NCBI RefSeq assembly: GCF_001904745.1
Contig: NZ_MRCD01000003.1
Coordinates: forward strand, 62,001 to 126,000
Direction of reading: 5' to 3'
DNA length: 64,000 bases
Source of the DNA: Calothrix sp. HK-06
Lineage (GTDB): Bacteria; Cyanobacteriota; Cyanobacteriia; Cyanobacteriales; Nostocaceae
Within the stretch, counting starts at the first letter, position 1. Every line of letters starts with the position of its first letter. The notes below the pieces were generated by a model. That model was not told the origin of the DNA. It worked only from the letters and a program-made list of their open reading frames with translations, and ran no database searches. Shown here one piece after another: positions 1 through 9,620 of the stretch. The position numbers and the translations under genes are program-made.

Positions 1-774
1 TGAAGTTAGATTTGACTCATGCAAACCGTTATATAAACCATTTTGCGGTTCTGGCTCAACTGTTGACTCAATAACTGGCTCAAAATCTTGGATAATTGTT
101 TGTTTTTGTGGTGGTAAAGCTATTATCTTGGGTTCTTGTGGTTCGATATGGCTTAAATCTTTGTATGTTGTCACTCCTTCACCATAGTCTGTGCTTAAAA
201 CTTCTGAGTTTATAACTTTGAAACCACCTATATCTGGTTTTGGTTGCCTAAATTTTCTTAATAAGTAAGCAATGGCGCCAGTTGTTCCTACTAACCCCAG
301 TCCAACTAGTGCCCACCAAAATATACCTCTTCCACCATTACCATTGGCAGGCGCCTTGGTAGTTGCAGTTGGACTAGCTGTTGGTGTCGGTTGCGTTTTC
401 TGTAAAACGGCAGCATCAAGTTTTGTACGAGTCGTGGTGCCGAAAATACCATCTGCGGTTAAATCATTGTCTGCTTGAAACCTTGATACTGCTATTCGCG
501 TACTAACACCATAATCGCCATCTATCTCATCAGTATATAACCCTAACTGCTTGAGTTTAGTTTGCAATGCTTTAACTTCCGTACCTGAACTACCAGGTCT
601 TAATAAACGCTGGTTACTTGTTTCAGCATTTGTGCTGCTTGTTGAATTCGTTGGTGTTGCTTGTGCTAATTTGACAGCATCAGGCAGCTTTTGACTCGAT
701 AGGGCAATTTGACTTGTGCTAAACCCAGCAAGCAAACAGCTAGTAATCAGGATGGAAGAACCGCATAGCCTCAT
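1..774 (-). CDS. Peptidoglycan-binding domain membrane protein, C-terminus cut by window edge
   Basis: An open frame runs from the ATG at 774-772 to the left edge without a stop (258 codons). Residues 1 to about 25 look like a signal peptide or anchor (MRLCGSSILITSCLLAGFS). Residues 60-120 form a PG_binding_1 domain: the run RLLRPGSSGTEVKALQ is followed by LGLYTDEIDGDYG and the closing GIFGTTTRTKL, all typical of this fold. A Thr/Pro/Ala linker and one strong membrane helix (about residues 150-172, GIFWWALVGLGLVG) follow, then a basic stretch and an acidic Pro-rich tail. The protein probably binds the cell wall from a membrane anchor; its catalytic role, if any, lies outside the window. The domain call is firm, the cellular role unknown. 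Confidence 0.8.
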   Translation of the reverse strand, partial: MRLCGSSILITSCLLAGFSTSQIALSSQKLPDAVKLAQATPTNSTSSTNAETSNQRLLRPGSSGTEVKALQTKLKQLGLYTDEIDGDYGVSTRIAVSRFQADNDLTADGIFGTTTRTKLDAAVLQKTQPTPTASPTATTKAPANGNGGRGIFWWALVGLGLVGTTGAIAYLLRKFRQPKPDIGGFKVINSEVLSTDYGEGVTTYKDLSHIEPQEPKIIALPPQKQTIIQDFEPVIESTVEPEPQNGLYNGLHESNLTS

Positions 775-972
775 ATCAGAAAGTTTCAGTCAGTACATGT
801 ATTATAAATTACCGATTAATACGATAATTTCATTTGTAAGTAAATGTTAACTTTTATCTGGACAGAAAAATCTTATTGGCACCTTGAATCAAATAAATAA
901 TCAGACTTTAGATTTTAGAACCTAGAATCGCGCGTGCGTAATCAAGATATCACCCTAACTCAGTAACTACAC

Positions 973-2025
973 TCAAGAACGCATTGCTTCTGACTCTGTA
1001 TGCTTTACAGGCACGGTTAAAGTAGTTTGTTGTGCTGCGCTTATTTCCTTGGCAGGGATTTTTGTTTTGGTGAGCGCTAGGGTATCACGTTGGTTAATCA
1101 GGTAAATACTAATTAACGTTAAACCGACACCTGTCCATTGTATAGGGTTTAGAACTTCTCCGAGCAATAAATTACCGAAACATAAGGCAAATACTGGCGT
1201 TAGAAAAGTTAACGAGCTCAAAGACGTCAAATTACCGCTTGAAGCAAAATAGAAAAACAAAGCGTATGCTATTGCACTTCCAAAAACTGTGGCATAACTG
1301 AGCGCTATCCAATCAGAACTTACTAAGTTAGACCATTGGTGTGTTTCAATAACCGCAGAAATTACCCATAATGGCAATCCACCTATAATCATATGCCATC
1401 CAGTTGCCATTACTGGGTCTGCATGTTTTGTGACGTACCTAATTAAAACTGTTCCCACTGCCATTGATAAAGCGGCTAGCAGCATCAACCACTCTCCACT
1501 CTCAAATAGTGAGTAAGGTGATAGTAACAATGATGTCGGCTCAAAAGTAACGTTACTTGAAATTAAGCTCAGAATTAATTGCTCAGGTAAGCCTATAAAA
1601 CTAATACCCGCAACACCTAGGCTTAAGCCCAACCATCCCCACAGTCCTATGCGTTCTTTAAATAGCCATAGTGACATCAGCGCAACTGCCAAGGGTTGTG
1701 AGTCAATCATCACCGAACCTAAGCCGGCGCCTGTCCGTACTAATCCTTGAGCGAGGAATCCTTGAAACATCGCTCCATCTATCAAGGCAAATAGCGTAAT
1801 CCATAACCAGGCTTTTAAACCACTTGGTTGAGGTTTACCCATCAAGGCGCCTGCAATTAAAATCATTACACCTGCTGGTATTATTCGTACCCCAGCCATA
1901 AACATCGGCGTAGTATGGTCAATTACACCTTTCATTGCCACCATCGCCGTTCCCCAGAGGAAAAACGGCGCAATTAAAAGTATTGGAGCTAGGGGAAGGC
2001 GTGATGCACGCTCGTTCAGTTGCAT
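973..2025 (-). CDS. DMT-superfamily (EamA) transporter
   Basis: This 350-residue inner-membrane protein has about ten hydrophobic helices arranged as two EamA repeats, roughly residues 12-140 and 175-310. Typical features are FFLWGTAMVAMKG at the start of helix 1, a conserved Pro/Gly-rich RIIPAGVMILIAG segment, and GEVLNPIQWTGVGLTLISIYL at the end of the second repeat. The family (drug/metabolite transporters, RhaT/YdcZ-like) exports small metabolites or amino acids; the substrate cannot be read from sequence. Length matches the family. It is transcribed alone, with a repeat-rich gap of about 200 bp before the interrupted acyltransferase gene on the other strand. Confidence 0.88.
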   Translation of the reverse strand: MQLNERASRLPLAPILLIAPFFLWGTAMVAMKGVIDHTTPMFMAGVRIIPAGVMILIAGALMGKPQPSGLKAWLWITLFALIDGAMFQGFLAQGLVRTGAGLGSVMIDSQPLAVALMSLWLFKERIGLWGWLGLSLGVAGISFIGLPEQLILSLISSNVTFEPTSLLLSPYSLFESGEWLMLLAALSMAVGTVLIRYVTKHADPVMATGWHMIIGGLPLWVISAVIETHQWSNLVSSDWIALSYATVFGSAIAYALFFYFASSGNLTSLSSLTFLTPVFALCFGNLLLGEVLNPIQWTGVGLTLISIYLINQRDTLALTKTKIPAKEISAAQQTTLTVPVKHTESEAMRS

Positions 2026-2116
2026 GGGATTGGCAAAGCCTTTATTTTAACGACGCATAATGATTGCTTTACCTAATTTTACCTAAACATTGCGATTTGT
2101 GAAGAAATTTGTACGT

Positions 2117-2168
2117 AGCACAGGCATCCTTGCCTGTGATGTCTTGCCTGTGATGTCTTGCCTGTGCT
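2117..2168. repeat. Dispersed GGCATCC/GGATGCC-type palindrome with tandem 14-mers
   Basis: The sequence CAGGCATCCTTGCCTG forms a short hairpin and is followed by two tandem 14-base units (TGATGTCTTGCCTG). Related hairpins occur at 3237-3270, 24931-24979, 26505-26535, 29876-29901 and 48432-48450, all between genes. This is a dispersed non-coding repeat family. Confidence 0.7.
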
Positions 2169-2223
2169 TTCCCACCTAATTTTGGGAACTATATCTATCA
2201 TGTGTGAGTTTACCTAGAAACCA

Positions 2224-3234
2224 ATGAAGATAGAAAGAGACAACAGATTGGACGCATTAAAAGCAATTAGTATTATTTTTGTCTTAATTTGGCACTTACG
2301 ACCTATTAGCTTTTTTGTCAATAACGATACGCATGTAATGATTGTCGTTATTGCTTGGATAGTTCGAGATTTGGAACTACAACTCTCTTTATTAGCTGTT
2401 CCTCTATTTTTCCTTGTCTCCCTTTACTTATTTTTTACCAAAAAGCCAGACAACAAATATCTAAAAATTAGATTAATCAAGCTTTTTAAGCTATTTAGCT
2501 TCTGGTCTATATTTCATAATATTTTTGTGTTTGCCGTCACTAGAGAAGTTGCTGATTTTTCTTGGGATATTATTACAGGCTTAAAGCCCAGCTTACCCTT
2601 TGCTGGCGATTATGTATTTTATTTCTTATTCAATTTAATGGTGCTAACTATAATTAGCTTTTTGTTTTTTAAAATTAATTCCAAAAAATTTACTCAACTA
2701 TTATCGTCTGTAACTATTATATTTTCTTTGTTATACTTTGAAGTTGTTGGTATAGCAAATTATAGTATTCCCTATCATTGGCTATAAAATTTTATTGTTT
2801 ATATTCCAATTGCTTTCTACCTTGCAAATTACTTAGATAAAATATTAAATTTTAGATTTTATTATTTAGTGGCTTACATTTTCTTTTCACTTCATGATAT
2901 ATATTTACGTATTTATGGTTACAACCAAAGTATCTATGGAAGAATTTCGATAGTATGCGGCGCCTTTGCTTTGTTCTGCTATGTTTACAGGCTCAAAATT
3001 CCAGAAAGTTGGTACATACAAAAATTATCTCAATACTCACTGGGATTATTTGCAATACATAAATATTGGCAATCTTTGCTATTTTTGCTAGTTCAACATT
3101 ATCAAATAAGTTTACTTCCAAGTCTAGTTTCTTTAAATATTATGTTTCCTTTAATAGGCGCCTTGGTTGTGTTGTTAACTATAGTATTTATTTATTTATT
3201 AAAATCAACTAGTTTGAAGCAGTTTATAGGTTAG
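2224..3234 (+). pseudogene. Acyltransferase family 3 (OafA-like) membrane protein interrupted by one in-frame TAA
   Basis: Two open segments, 2224-2787 (187 codons) and one resuming directly after the stop to 3234, lie in the same frame and are separated only by TAA at 2785-2787. Codons after the stop read NFIVYIPIAFYLANYLDKIL, so the reading is continuous apart from the stop. The N-terminus (RLDALKAISIIFVLIWHL, residues 8-25) matches the acyltransferase-3 helix 1 with its conserved His. About ten hydrophobic helices follow over 337 codons, the usual family length. Such proteins acylate surface polysaccharides. One stop with no other lesion suggests a very recent pseudogene, a sequencing error, or less likely readthrough. 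Confidence 0.8.
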
Positions 3235-3236
3235 CA

Positions 3237-3270
3237 CAGGCAGGGATGGGCGGGCAATGATGCCCGCTCC
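3237..3270. terminator. Hairpin between convergent genes
   Basis: GGGCGGGCA at 3248-3256 pairs with TGCCCGCTC at 3261-3269 around an ATGA loop (9 bp, one G-T pair). It lies between the acyltransferase gene and the convergent ppx gene and can serve both strands, although no long T-run follows. It belongs to the same dispersed repeat family as 26505-26535. Confidence 0.5.
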
Positions 3271-3305
3271 ACAAGAAAAATCCACAAGACAAATTTACAA
3301 GAAGC

Positions 3306-4955
3306 TTAAGTGACTGTAACTACGGTTGGTTCCAAGATGGCGGAGACTTTGAGATTAAACTCTTGCTCAAAAACTTCTTTGCTGTAATCTAAGCTCCAAA
3401 GTTCGAGCGCACAATCATCGCTAGGGTTTGATGGATGAATTCTTAACTTAAGAAGCTTTGCTTGTTGGTTGTAGTCGCAATGAACGCGCGATACTGCTCC
3501 AATTTGTCTGCGGTCAAGGGCAGTTGCTAAACGCAATATAGCACTTAACTGATTCACCATTAAACGATGCTCTTTGTTTACCAAAATGCGGTAGTTTTCA
3601 TGCTTTTTCTTTGGTGGAGATTTTCGGTGGTAACGCGCTATATTGGCGATAATTTCGATTTCAGCTTCGCTGTATCCCAGTAATTCGCTGTTGCGAACTA
3701 AGTAGTATGAGTGTTTATGGTGGGCAGAATGGCTAACATAGTGACCACAATTATGCAAAATTGCTGCTGACCACAGTAGCTGACGTGTTTCGTTATCCCA
3801 GTTGTGTAAAATAGCTTTTGTTTGGTCAAATATACTTGTCGCAAAGTTTGCTACACGGTCGCTATGAGACAAATTAACGTGATACTTTTTGGCTGTTTTG
3901 AGTACGTTACGTTGACGTACCGAACCTTGGTAGCGCAGACGGTCTTCTATTAAACCGTGAGTTAGCATCCAGTCAACAATTACACCTTCACGCAAGGAAC
4001 GTTCACAAACAGTAATGGCTTCACACCCTAGCAGCGTCATTGCTTCTTGCAAAATAACTGCTCCTGCGAGTATTACTTCTGAACGCTTTTCTGGCATTCC
4101 CGGAACTGTTGCGCGCTCGACGTAGCTCATGGTTTGTAAACGAGTTACTAACTCACGTAAGTCTCGCAATGGAAACTGATAACCGTTGAGCGTTGAAGGA
4201 ATAAAACCTAAATGTTCGCGTGCATGAATTGCTGCTAGTGTCTCAATAGTTCCTGCTGTCCCTACTAAACGCGGAGACTCACCTAGTCGTAAGTCTGCTC
4301 GTACTTCTTCTACCGAACGTTCGAGCATTCCCCTTGAATATGCTTGGAGGTAGTCAAACTCTGCTGGAGAAATTGGGTCGGTGCTAATTAGTTCACTTGT
4401 TAAGCGCACGGCGCCTATTTTTGTACTAGTGAGAACTCGTTCTTCGTGGCTATCACCCAAAATAATCTCGGTAGAACCACCACCAATATCGATTATCATG
4501 TGGGGCTGGTTGTTAAATTCCATTCCCGACAGCACACCCAAATAAATTCGTCGCGCTTCTTCAGTACCGGATATTAAATCAACCTCTAACGCTAACTCAG
4601 TTTCGATTTGATGTAGAAAATCTCTACCGTTAGGCGCCTCACGTACAGCAGAAGTCGCCACAGCAATAATAGTTTCGGCGTTGAAGGTTTTCGCAACATC
4701 CTGAAACCTTCGCAGTGCAGCAATTGCCCGCTTCATAACTTCAGGCTTTAAATTACCTGTCTCTAAATCTCGGTCGCCAAGTCGAACTGTTTCTTTTTCT
4801 CTAGCAATAATGCTAAATGCTGGTAATGTCGGTTCAATCCGTACAATTACCATGTGCAATGAATTTGTTCCCAAATCAATTGCAGCAATTATCCGTTGTA
4901 GGTCAGTTGTTGTTAATCCAACTGAAAAGCTAGCCGACGTAACTGTATCCACCAT
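3306..4955 (-). CDS. ppx: Exopolyphosphatase / pppGpp phosphohydrolase, Ppx/GppA family
   Basis: This 549-residue cytoplasmic enzyme releases orthophosphate from polyphosphate chains or from pppGpp. The ASKHA-fold phosphate motifs are visible: DLGTNS at residues 27-32, GTEEARRIYLG at 130-140, DIGGGSTEIILG at 156-167 and LVGTAGTIETLAA near 240. The last 200 residues form the HD-like domain (LHNCGHYVSHSAHHKH, then IANIARYHRK) found in long Ppx proteins. Length fits the long cyanobacterial form. It is divergent from the ubiA-type gene, with about 200 bp between. The same window carries sphR-sphS-phoU 28 kb away, but nothing links them directly. Confidence 0.93.
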   Translation of the reverse strand: MVDTVTSASFSVGLTTTDLQRIIAAIDLGTNSLHMVIVRIEPTLPAFSIIAREKETVRLGDRDLETGNLKPEVMKRAIAALRRFQDVAKTFNAETIIAVATSAVREAPNGRDFLHQIETELALEVDLISGTEEARRIYLGVLSGMEFNNQPHMIIDIGGGSTEIILGDSHEERVLTSTKIGAVRLTSELISTDPISPAEFDYLQAYSRGMLERSVEEVRADLRLGESPRLVGTAGTIETLAAIHAREHLGFIPSTLNGYQFPLRDLRELVTRLQTMSYVERATVPGMPEKRSEVILAGAVILQEAMTLLGCEAITVCERSLREGVIVDWMLTHGLIEDRLRYQGSVRQRNVLKTAKKYHVNLSHSDRVANFATSIFDQTKAILHNWDNETRQLLWSAAILHNCGHYVSHSAHHKHSYYLVRNSELLGYSEAEIEIIANIARYHRKSPPKKKHENYRILVNKEHRLMVNQLSAILRLATALDRRQIGAVSRVHCDYNQQAKLLKLRIHPSNPSDDCALELWSLDYSKEVFEQEFNLKVSAILEPTVVTVT

Positions 4956-5154
4956 TTTTAGTTATCTCTATGAACGAACCGCAAGCTTTAAACCAACAAA
5001 ATATGACATTCACTTAGCTGCTTATCATCAACACAACAAATTTAATATATTTAAAAGGTCATTGCTGATGAATCATCTTAATCAATAGCAAAAAAAGTTA
5101 TCCTATAAATGTGAAGATGTATTAAATATTGTTTGCAAATCATTTTTCCTGTTC

Positions 5155-6036
5155 ATGCTAAAGTCGCTCGAAAACCACCAAAACACGGCTGTTGCCGTAA
5201 TTCAGCTTTTGAGGTGGCACAAGCCCGAAGGAAGATTAATCTTAATGATTCCTGCCTTGTGGGCTGTATTCCTAGCAGCAGCGGGAAAACCTCCACTACC
5301 TTTAGTTGCCGTCATTGTGCTTGGCACTCTTGCTACTAGTGCTGCTGGTTGTGTAATTAACGATTTATGGGATAGAAACATTGACCCAGAAGTTGAGCGC
5401 ACTAAAAATCGTCCCATAGCTTCACGCGCCCTTTCTGTAAAAGTTGGTATCGCTGTTGCTATTGTTTCTTTTGTTTGTGCGGCAGGTCTGGCTTTTTATC
5501 TTAACCCGCTTTCATTTTGGTTATGCGTTGCTGCTGTTCCAGTTATTGTTCTTTACCCAGGCGCCAAAAGAGTATTCCCCGTTCCACAATTGGTACTATC
5601 CATTGCTTGGGGTTTTGCTGTTCTAATTAGCTGGAGCGCTGTTACAAAAAATATAATGCAGCCGACTTGGTTATTATGGGGCGCCACTGTATTATGGACT
5701 TTAGGGTTCGATACTGTATACGCAATGAGCGATAGAGAAGACGATAAACGTATTGGCGTAAATTCTAGCGCTTTGTTTTTCGGCGCCTATGCCCCTATTG
5801 CAATTGGTTTTTTTTACATTGGTACTGTTGCTCTGCTTGGCGCTTTAGGTTTTACTATTCACCTTCATATTGCTTTCTGGTTAAGTCTTGCACTTGCGGC
5901 ACTAGGCTGGGCTTGGCAATTAATGCGTCTAAAAGATGACACTCTTTCTAGTATAGCATATGCTGAAATGTTTAAGCAAAATGTTTGGATAGGATTTATT
6001 TTGCTAGTAGGCATGATAGCTGGTAATTTGTTATGA
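5155..6036 (+). CDS. UbiA-family 4-hydroxybenzoate polyprenyltransferase
   Basis: This 293-residue integral membrane prenyltransferase carries both Asp-rich motifs of the family: NDLWDRNID at residues 69-77, followed by PEVERTKNRPIAS, and SDREDD at 192-197. About nine hydrophobic helices are present. In cyanobacteria the close family attaches a solanesyl chain to 4-hydroxybenzoate as a step toward plastoquinone; the alternative tocopherol and chlorophyll prenyltransferases have different sequences around the first motif. The ATG at 5155 fits the length of relatives. The Crr6 gene starts 17 bases after the stop, so the two are probably co-transcribed. Confidence 0.9.
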   Translation: MLKSLENHQNTAVAVIQLLRWHKPEGRLILMIPALWAVFLAAAGKPPLPLVAVIVLGTLATSAAGCVINDLWDRNIDPEVERTKNRPIASRALSVKVGIAVAIVSFVCAAGLAFYLNPLSFWLCVAAVPVIVLYPGAKRVFPVPQLVLSIAWGFAVLISWSAVTKNIMQPTWLLWGATVLWTLGFDTVYAMSDREDDKRIGVNSSALFFGAYAPIAIGFFYIGTVALLGALGFTIHLHIAFWLSLALAALGWAWQLMRLKDDTLSSIAYAEMFKQNVWIGFILLVGMIAGNLL

Positions 6037-6053
6037 AAAGCGCGAGAAAGTAA

Positions 6054-6524
6054 ATGTCAACTACAATTACAGTAAATATTGACCAAATTAATACTTTGGA
6101 CATTTCAGCGGCTGTTGAGGTAATAGAACTAATTAGTTCAAAAAACGCAATTCTGTCAAACGAGCAGCAGCTAATTTTCAATATTGACTATCCAAGGGAA
6201 GACGGTGACCCACGCGAACTTTCAGAAATACCCGAAATTCGTTTATGGTTTGTTCGTTTAGATACACGTTACCCGTGGCTACCATTTTTTTTAAATTGGC
6301 AAGAAAAAGAATTTACTCGCTATGCGGCAATGTTAGTACCGCACCAATTCACAAAAGAAGGAATACAATACAACCCAGAAGCACTAGAAATATTCTTGAT
6401 GAGCAAGATTTTTCTTTTAACCGACTGGCTTAAAAAACAAGAAATACCGCACCAATCTAGACTTAAAGCAATGGCGCAGTTATTAGGATATGACCTAGAA
6501 GATGGTCTATTTTCCATGTTCTAA
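6054..6524 (+). CDS. Crr6-like (chlororespiratory reduction 6, DUF1817) protein
   Basis: This 156-residue soluble protein contains the run DYPREDGDPRELSEIPEIR at about residues 50-68, then LWFVRLDTRYPWLPFFL and LVPHQFTKEGIQYNPEALE, which I recognise as the Crr6/DUF1817 signature. In plants CRR6 is needed to mature the NdhI subunit of the chloroplast NDH complex, and the cyanobacterial relatives have an NDH-1 assembly role. It follows the prenyltransferase gene by 17 bases. The assignment is from memory of the family motif and was not searched. Confidence 0.72.
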   Translation: MSTTITVNIDQINTLDISAAVEVIELISSKNAILSNEQQLIFNIDYPREDGDPRELSEIPEIRLWFVRLDTRYPWLPFFLNWQEKEFTRYAAMLVPHQFTKEGIQYNPEALEIFLMSKIFLLTDWLKKQEIPHQSRLKAMAQLLGYDLEDGLFSMF

Positions 6525-6530
6525 TCGATG

Positions 6531-6580
6531 TAGAGACGCGATTTATTCCCTGCGGGACACTACGTGAACGCGTCTCTATA
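6531..6580. repeat. GTAGAGACG-type dispersed palindrome, copy 1
   Basis: GTAGAGACGCGATTTATT and a terminal GCGTCTCTA are inverted arms around a non-homologous 20-base insert. The copy lies between two convergent genes and could act as a terminator. Six other copies are in the window (21303, 30078, 42566, 52369, 52509 and 57265). Confidence 0.75.
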
Positions 6581-6589
6581 TTATTTAAT

Positions 6590-7342
6590 TTATGCAATGC
6601 GACTTAAGGCACTATTAAAAGCATATTCAACAGCTTTTGATTCGCTTGGTAATAAAGCTTGCCAAATACGATAATCATTTAAATCTAAGATTAGATTGAC
6701 CATATCATCAATTTTAAGTTGTCTGAGAATTTCGTGCTGTATGTACTCAAATTCAACAGAGTTTCCACCCGCTTCTACAATAGATGTAGCAGCTTGAATA
6801 AATTTTTTCATAACCGCTTGCATATATTTTTCACCTGCGGTTTCGGCGAAAATGGCTGAGGTATGAAGTACTTGATACTCTCTATATAATAAATTAGAAA
6901 TTTTTCTAGCTTCAGTATTATCCCAGCCCAGTGGCAATTGAACATCAAGATACTTGCCTTCTTGATAGCGATACTGAAGGTACTGATTAATATTTATTGT
7001 TTCTTGAGCGAGTTTATCACCTGCTAAAAGTCGATAGAGGGGTTTTAGACTTGTGTCAATTCCAGAGTCCGGGAATACATTTTCTTGACCATCTGGACAT
7101 TCATATAACATGTATGTCCATATTCCAGGACGCTCTACTTCCGATTTATCTGCCTGATAGAAGGTAACTGTACCATCTTCTTCACAATAATAATAAGCGT
7201 TATGAATATCATTAAGGCTACATTTACGTAATTTCATCCACTCCGCAATTTTTCTTAATATGCCAGTGATATGAAGTGGTTGGCTATCAACTTGGATGTA
7301 CCGTTTTCCGGTAATAACAAAGCTATGTAATTTAATCGCCAT
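6590..7342 (-). CDS. Unrecognised protein
   Basis: The 250-residue frame starts at an ATG at 7342 preceded on its strand by AAGGGGACAAT, a good ribosome-binding site. The protein is soluble with no signal peptide. It is rich in aromatic residues in the middle (YYYCEEDG, WTYMLYECPDG) and ends in a helical section (MVNLILDLNDYRIWQALLPSE). I recognise no family. Convergence with crr6 across a palindromic repeat suggests an independent transcription unit. Codon usage resembles neighbours, so it is likely a real gene of unknown function. Confidence 0.7.
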   Translation of the reverse strand: MAIKLHSFVITGKRYIQVDSQPLHITGILRKIAEWMKLRKCSLNDIHNAYYYCEEDGTVTFYQADKSEVERPGIWTYMLYECPDGQENVFPDSGIDTSLKPLYRLLAGDKLAQETININQYLQYRYQEGKYLDVQLPLGWDNTEARKISNLLYREYQVLHTSAIFAETAGEKYMQAVMKKFIQAATSIVEAGGNSVEFEYIQHEILRQLKIDDMVNLILDLNDYRIWQALLPSESKAVEYAFNSALSRIA

Positions 7343-8538
7343 TATATTGTCCCCTTGAGAATATCAAATCTAAAAGTAAATGCACGCCAATCACTTTCAT
7401 TTCGTCAATCAGCAATTCAACCCTATACATCTCCCTTTAGGAGTATTCCAGATTATCTAATTTTATATTTTTAGATAAATGCTACTTGGATTTAATCTGG
7501 ATAATCTGTGAATTGTTAAATGCTATACTTGACAAATTAGCGTTGAGAATAGAACCACAATGTTAATTTAGATAACAATGTGTAGAGACTGACTTTGTTG
7601 TCTTCTCTAATTTCAGTCCTATATAGTGTTCCCAAACAGTTGCCGAAACTAACAAATTAATTAAAAAAATTTCTGTTTTTTTGGATGCGTTCCTGAAACC
7701 CTTACTGTATAAGCTTTTTAAACTCAATATTAGTGCCATGTTTTACAATTACTAGTTATATGAGTAAGCTAAAAGGGCGCCTTAATGCTACAAAGAGTTG
7801 ATATACATGAACTCTCTAACAGCAAAGAAACCTATAAAGCTGATAACAACTTGATGCACTAACCTCAGAACCAAAACCTTCGTTGAAAGACTAATATTTT
7901 ACTTAGCTCTACTCAGATTTGTACAGAGGGGTTAGACCACTCATTTTATTTTTTTAGGTATTATAAATTACAATCGCCACAAACTTTCGGTTCGCTAGCC
8001 TAATGTTACGCTACACACTTGATTATGAGCATTAGAATATCTTACGCTCAGTAAAGTAGTATACATAAAAGTTGCTTTCCTCGCAAAACATGCAATTCCA
8101 ATCCTTGAAAGTTTTTTAATTAGTAAAATCAACCTAAGAACGTATTTGAGGTACCACCATCAAATACAACTCACTATTTCAATCAACTCTCGCCAACTTA
8201 GCTTTATTAACCGAATTGAACAATTTACTGTTAACTTAGTTTGTAACTGGATTAAAGAAAATTCAAGTGGTCGCAATATACTTTTTATCCCATATAACCA
8301 AATATCAGTCTTTAGGTATAGACTTATCTTTCCTCAAGCAGTTGTAGTTAACTTTATTTATTTTCAAAAAATTAAATATTAAATCAAAAGGAAATGTTAA
8401 ACTGTTCGCTTAACTACAACAACCCAGTTTCTGATTTTTAAATAGATAGATATTTTAAATGATTTGAGGTTGTAAAGAAAAATATTAAATAATGTAATTT
8501 GTATCAAGGCAGACTAGTTTGCCTGCCTATAGAACTAA
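7343..8538. other. Gene-free stretch of about 1.2 kb
   Basis: I found no convincing gene or RNA here. The only sizeable frame (8146-8382, +, TTG start, 78 codons) has no ribosome-binding site and an unstructured composition, so I leave it out. One GGCGCC site lies near 7777 and one weak hairpin (AGAGTT/AACTCT) near 7795-7816. The stretch is more AT-rich than its flanks and may be decayed DNA. Confidence 0.5.
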
Positions 8539-9495
8539 TTAACCACCCCAAATTTTTTCTAAAACGGTTTGGCTTGAAATATCCGCTATATTACCAGTGG
8601 GTGATTGAATGGCGAGGAATTTATCGTTTTTTGGTAACAGCTTGGTGCTATTATCGGCACCAAATAAGGCAACAGTGAAGGTTTGAACTGCGACGCTTAG
8701 GTGCATAGGGTAGCTAGAGTCACATACCATTAAATTGGCGCCTGCAATCATGGCAGCTAGTTTACCAATATTGTCAGGGACAGTAACTTTGAAATTTGGC
8801 GCCGACTCTTTTAGAGTACGTATTAACTCTTCGCTTTCTGAGGTAGCAACAGCAATTAATGGCATATCAGGTTGTTTGAGTTGCCAATTTTGAATTATTT
8901 GTAACCAATTTTTCACTGGGTAAATATTATTCAATCGAGTTTCAGACGAAGACGAGGAGGTACCGTATAACAGTACGTACCCAGTATCTTTAATACCAAG
9001 GCGTTTTTGCTCATTCGTTGCCCATTCAATATCTGGCTTTGGGACTGAGAGTGCTAATTCTGGACAAGGTGATTTAATACCCAAACCTTGAACGAGTTCA
9101 TGATATGTAGTAGCAAAGTACTGTTGGGAGTTCATAGGTATTTTATAAGTTAAAAACCCAGAACCAAAACTAAGAAAGCCAACGCGGGTAGGAATTCCGG
9201 TTAACCATAGCATTAGGCCAACCGACCAGCTTTGTTCAAGGGTAATTGCAATATCGTACTCACGGTCACGAATTGTACCAACTAAGTTACCCCAGTCAGC
9301 TAAACTATTACGGTCTTCAAAGTCAAACGTTAACACTTCTGACACTGACTTACTTACCCGGTAAGCAGCCTTTGAACGGCTTGATGCAACGACATCGATT
9401 TGCGCGTCTGGATAATGGCGCCTAATTGTATCAATTGTCGGGAAAAAGAGAATTTGGTCTCCTATTCCACCTGAGACAAGGGCTACTACTCGCAT
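8539..9495 (-). CDS. Glycosyltransferase family 9 (heptosyltransferase-like)
   Basis: This 318-residue cytoplasmic protein begins MRVVALVSGGIGDQILFFPTI, the classic N-terminal GxGD loop of GT9 (WaaC/WaaF-like) enzymes. The C-terminal half carries the nucleotide-sugar binding region (LYGTSSSSSETR, then GKLAAMIAGANLMVCDSSYPMHLSVA) where the family normally has a D-S/T-G-x-x-H motif; here it reads DSSYPMH. Members add heptose or another sugar to surface glycans. It is divergent from ispD with 125 bp between. The donor and acceptor cannot be inferred. Confidence 0.85.
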   Translation of the reverse strand: MRVVALVSGGIGDQILFFPTIDTIRRHYPDAQIDVVASSRSKAAYRVSKSVSEVLTFDFEDRNSLADWGNLVGTIRDREYDIAITLEQSWSVGLMLWLTGIPTRVGFLSFGSGFLTYKIPMNSQQYFATTYHELVQGLGIKSPCPELALSVPKPDIEWATNEQKRLGIKDTGYVLLYGTSSSSSETRLNNIYPVKNWLQIIQNWQLKQPDMPLIAVATSESEELIRTLKESAPNFKVTVPDNIGKLAAMIAGANLMVCDSSYPMHLSVAVQTFTVALFGADNSTKLLPKNDKFLAIQSPTGNIADISSQTVLEKIWGG

Positions 9496-9620
9496 AATTA
9501 TTTTTAAGGCTCTTAGGGCTACTCGCTAATCATTTTATTAGTTGTTTGCTGCTAATGGTAACTTCCGCAGTGATTAGGCATTATATTGAGTATTCTTGTT
9601 TTATTTGGCTTTTATTAACT

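Noticed and set aside
8146-8382. A 78-codon frame with TTG start
   Set aside because: No ribosome-binding site and no recognisable domain in a decayed-looking AT-rich stretch.
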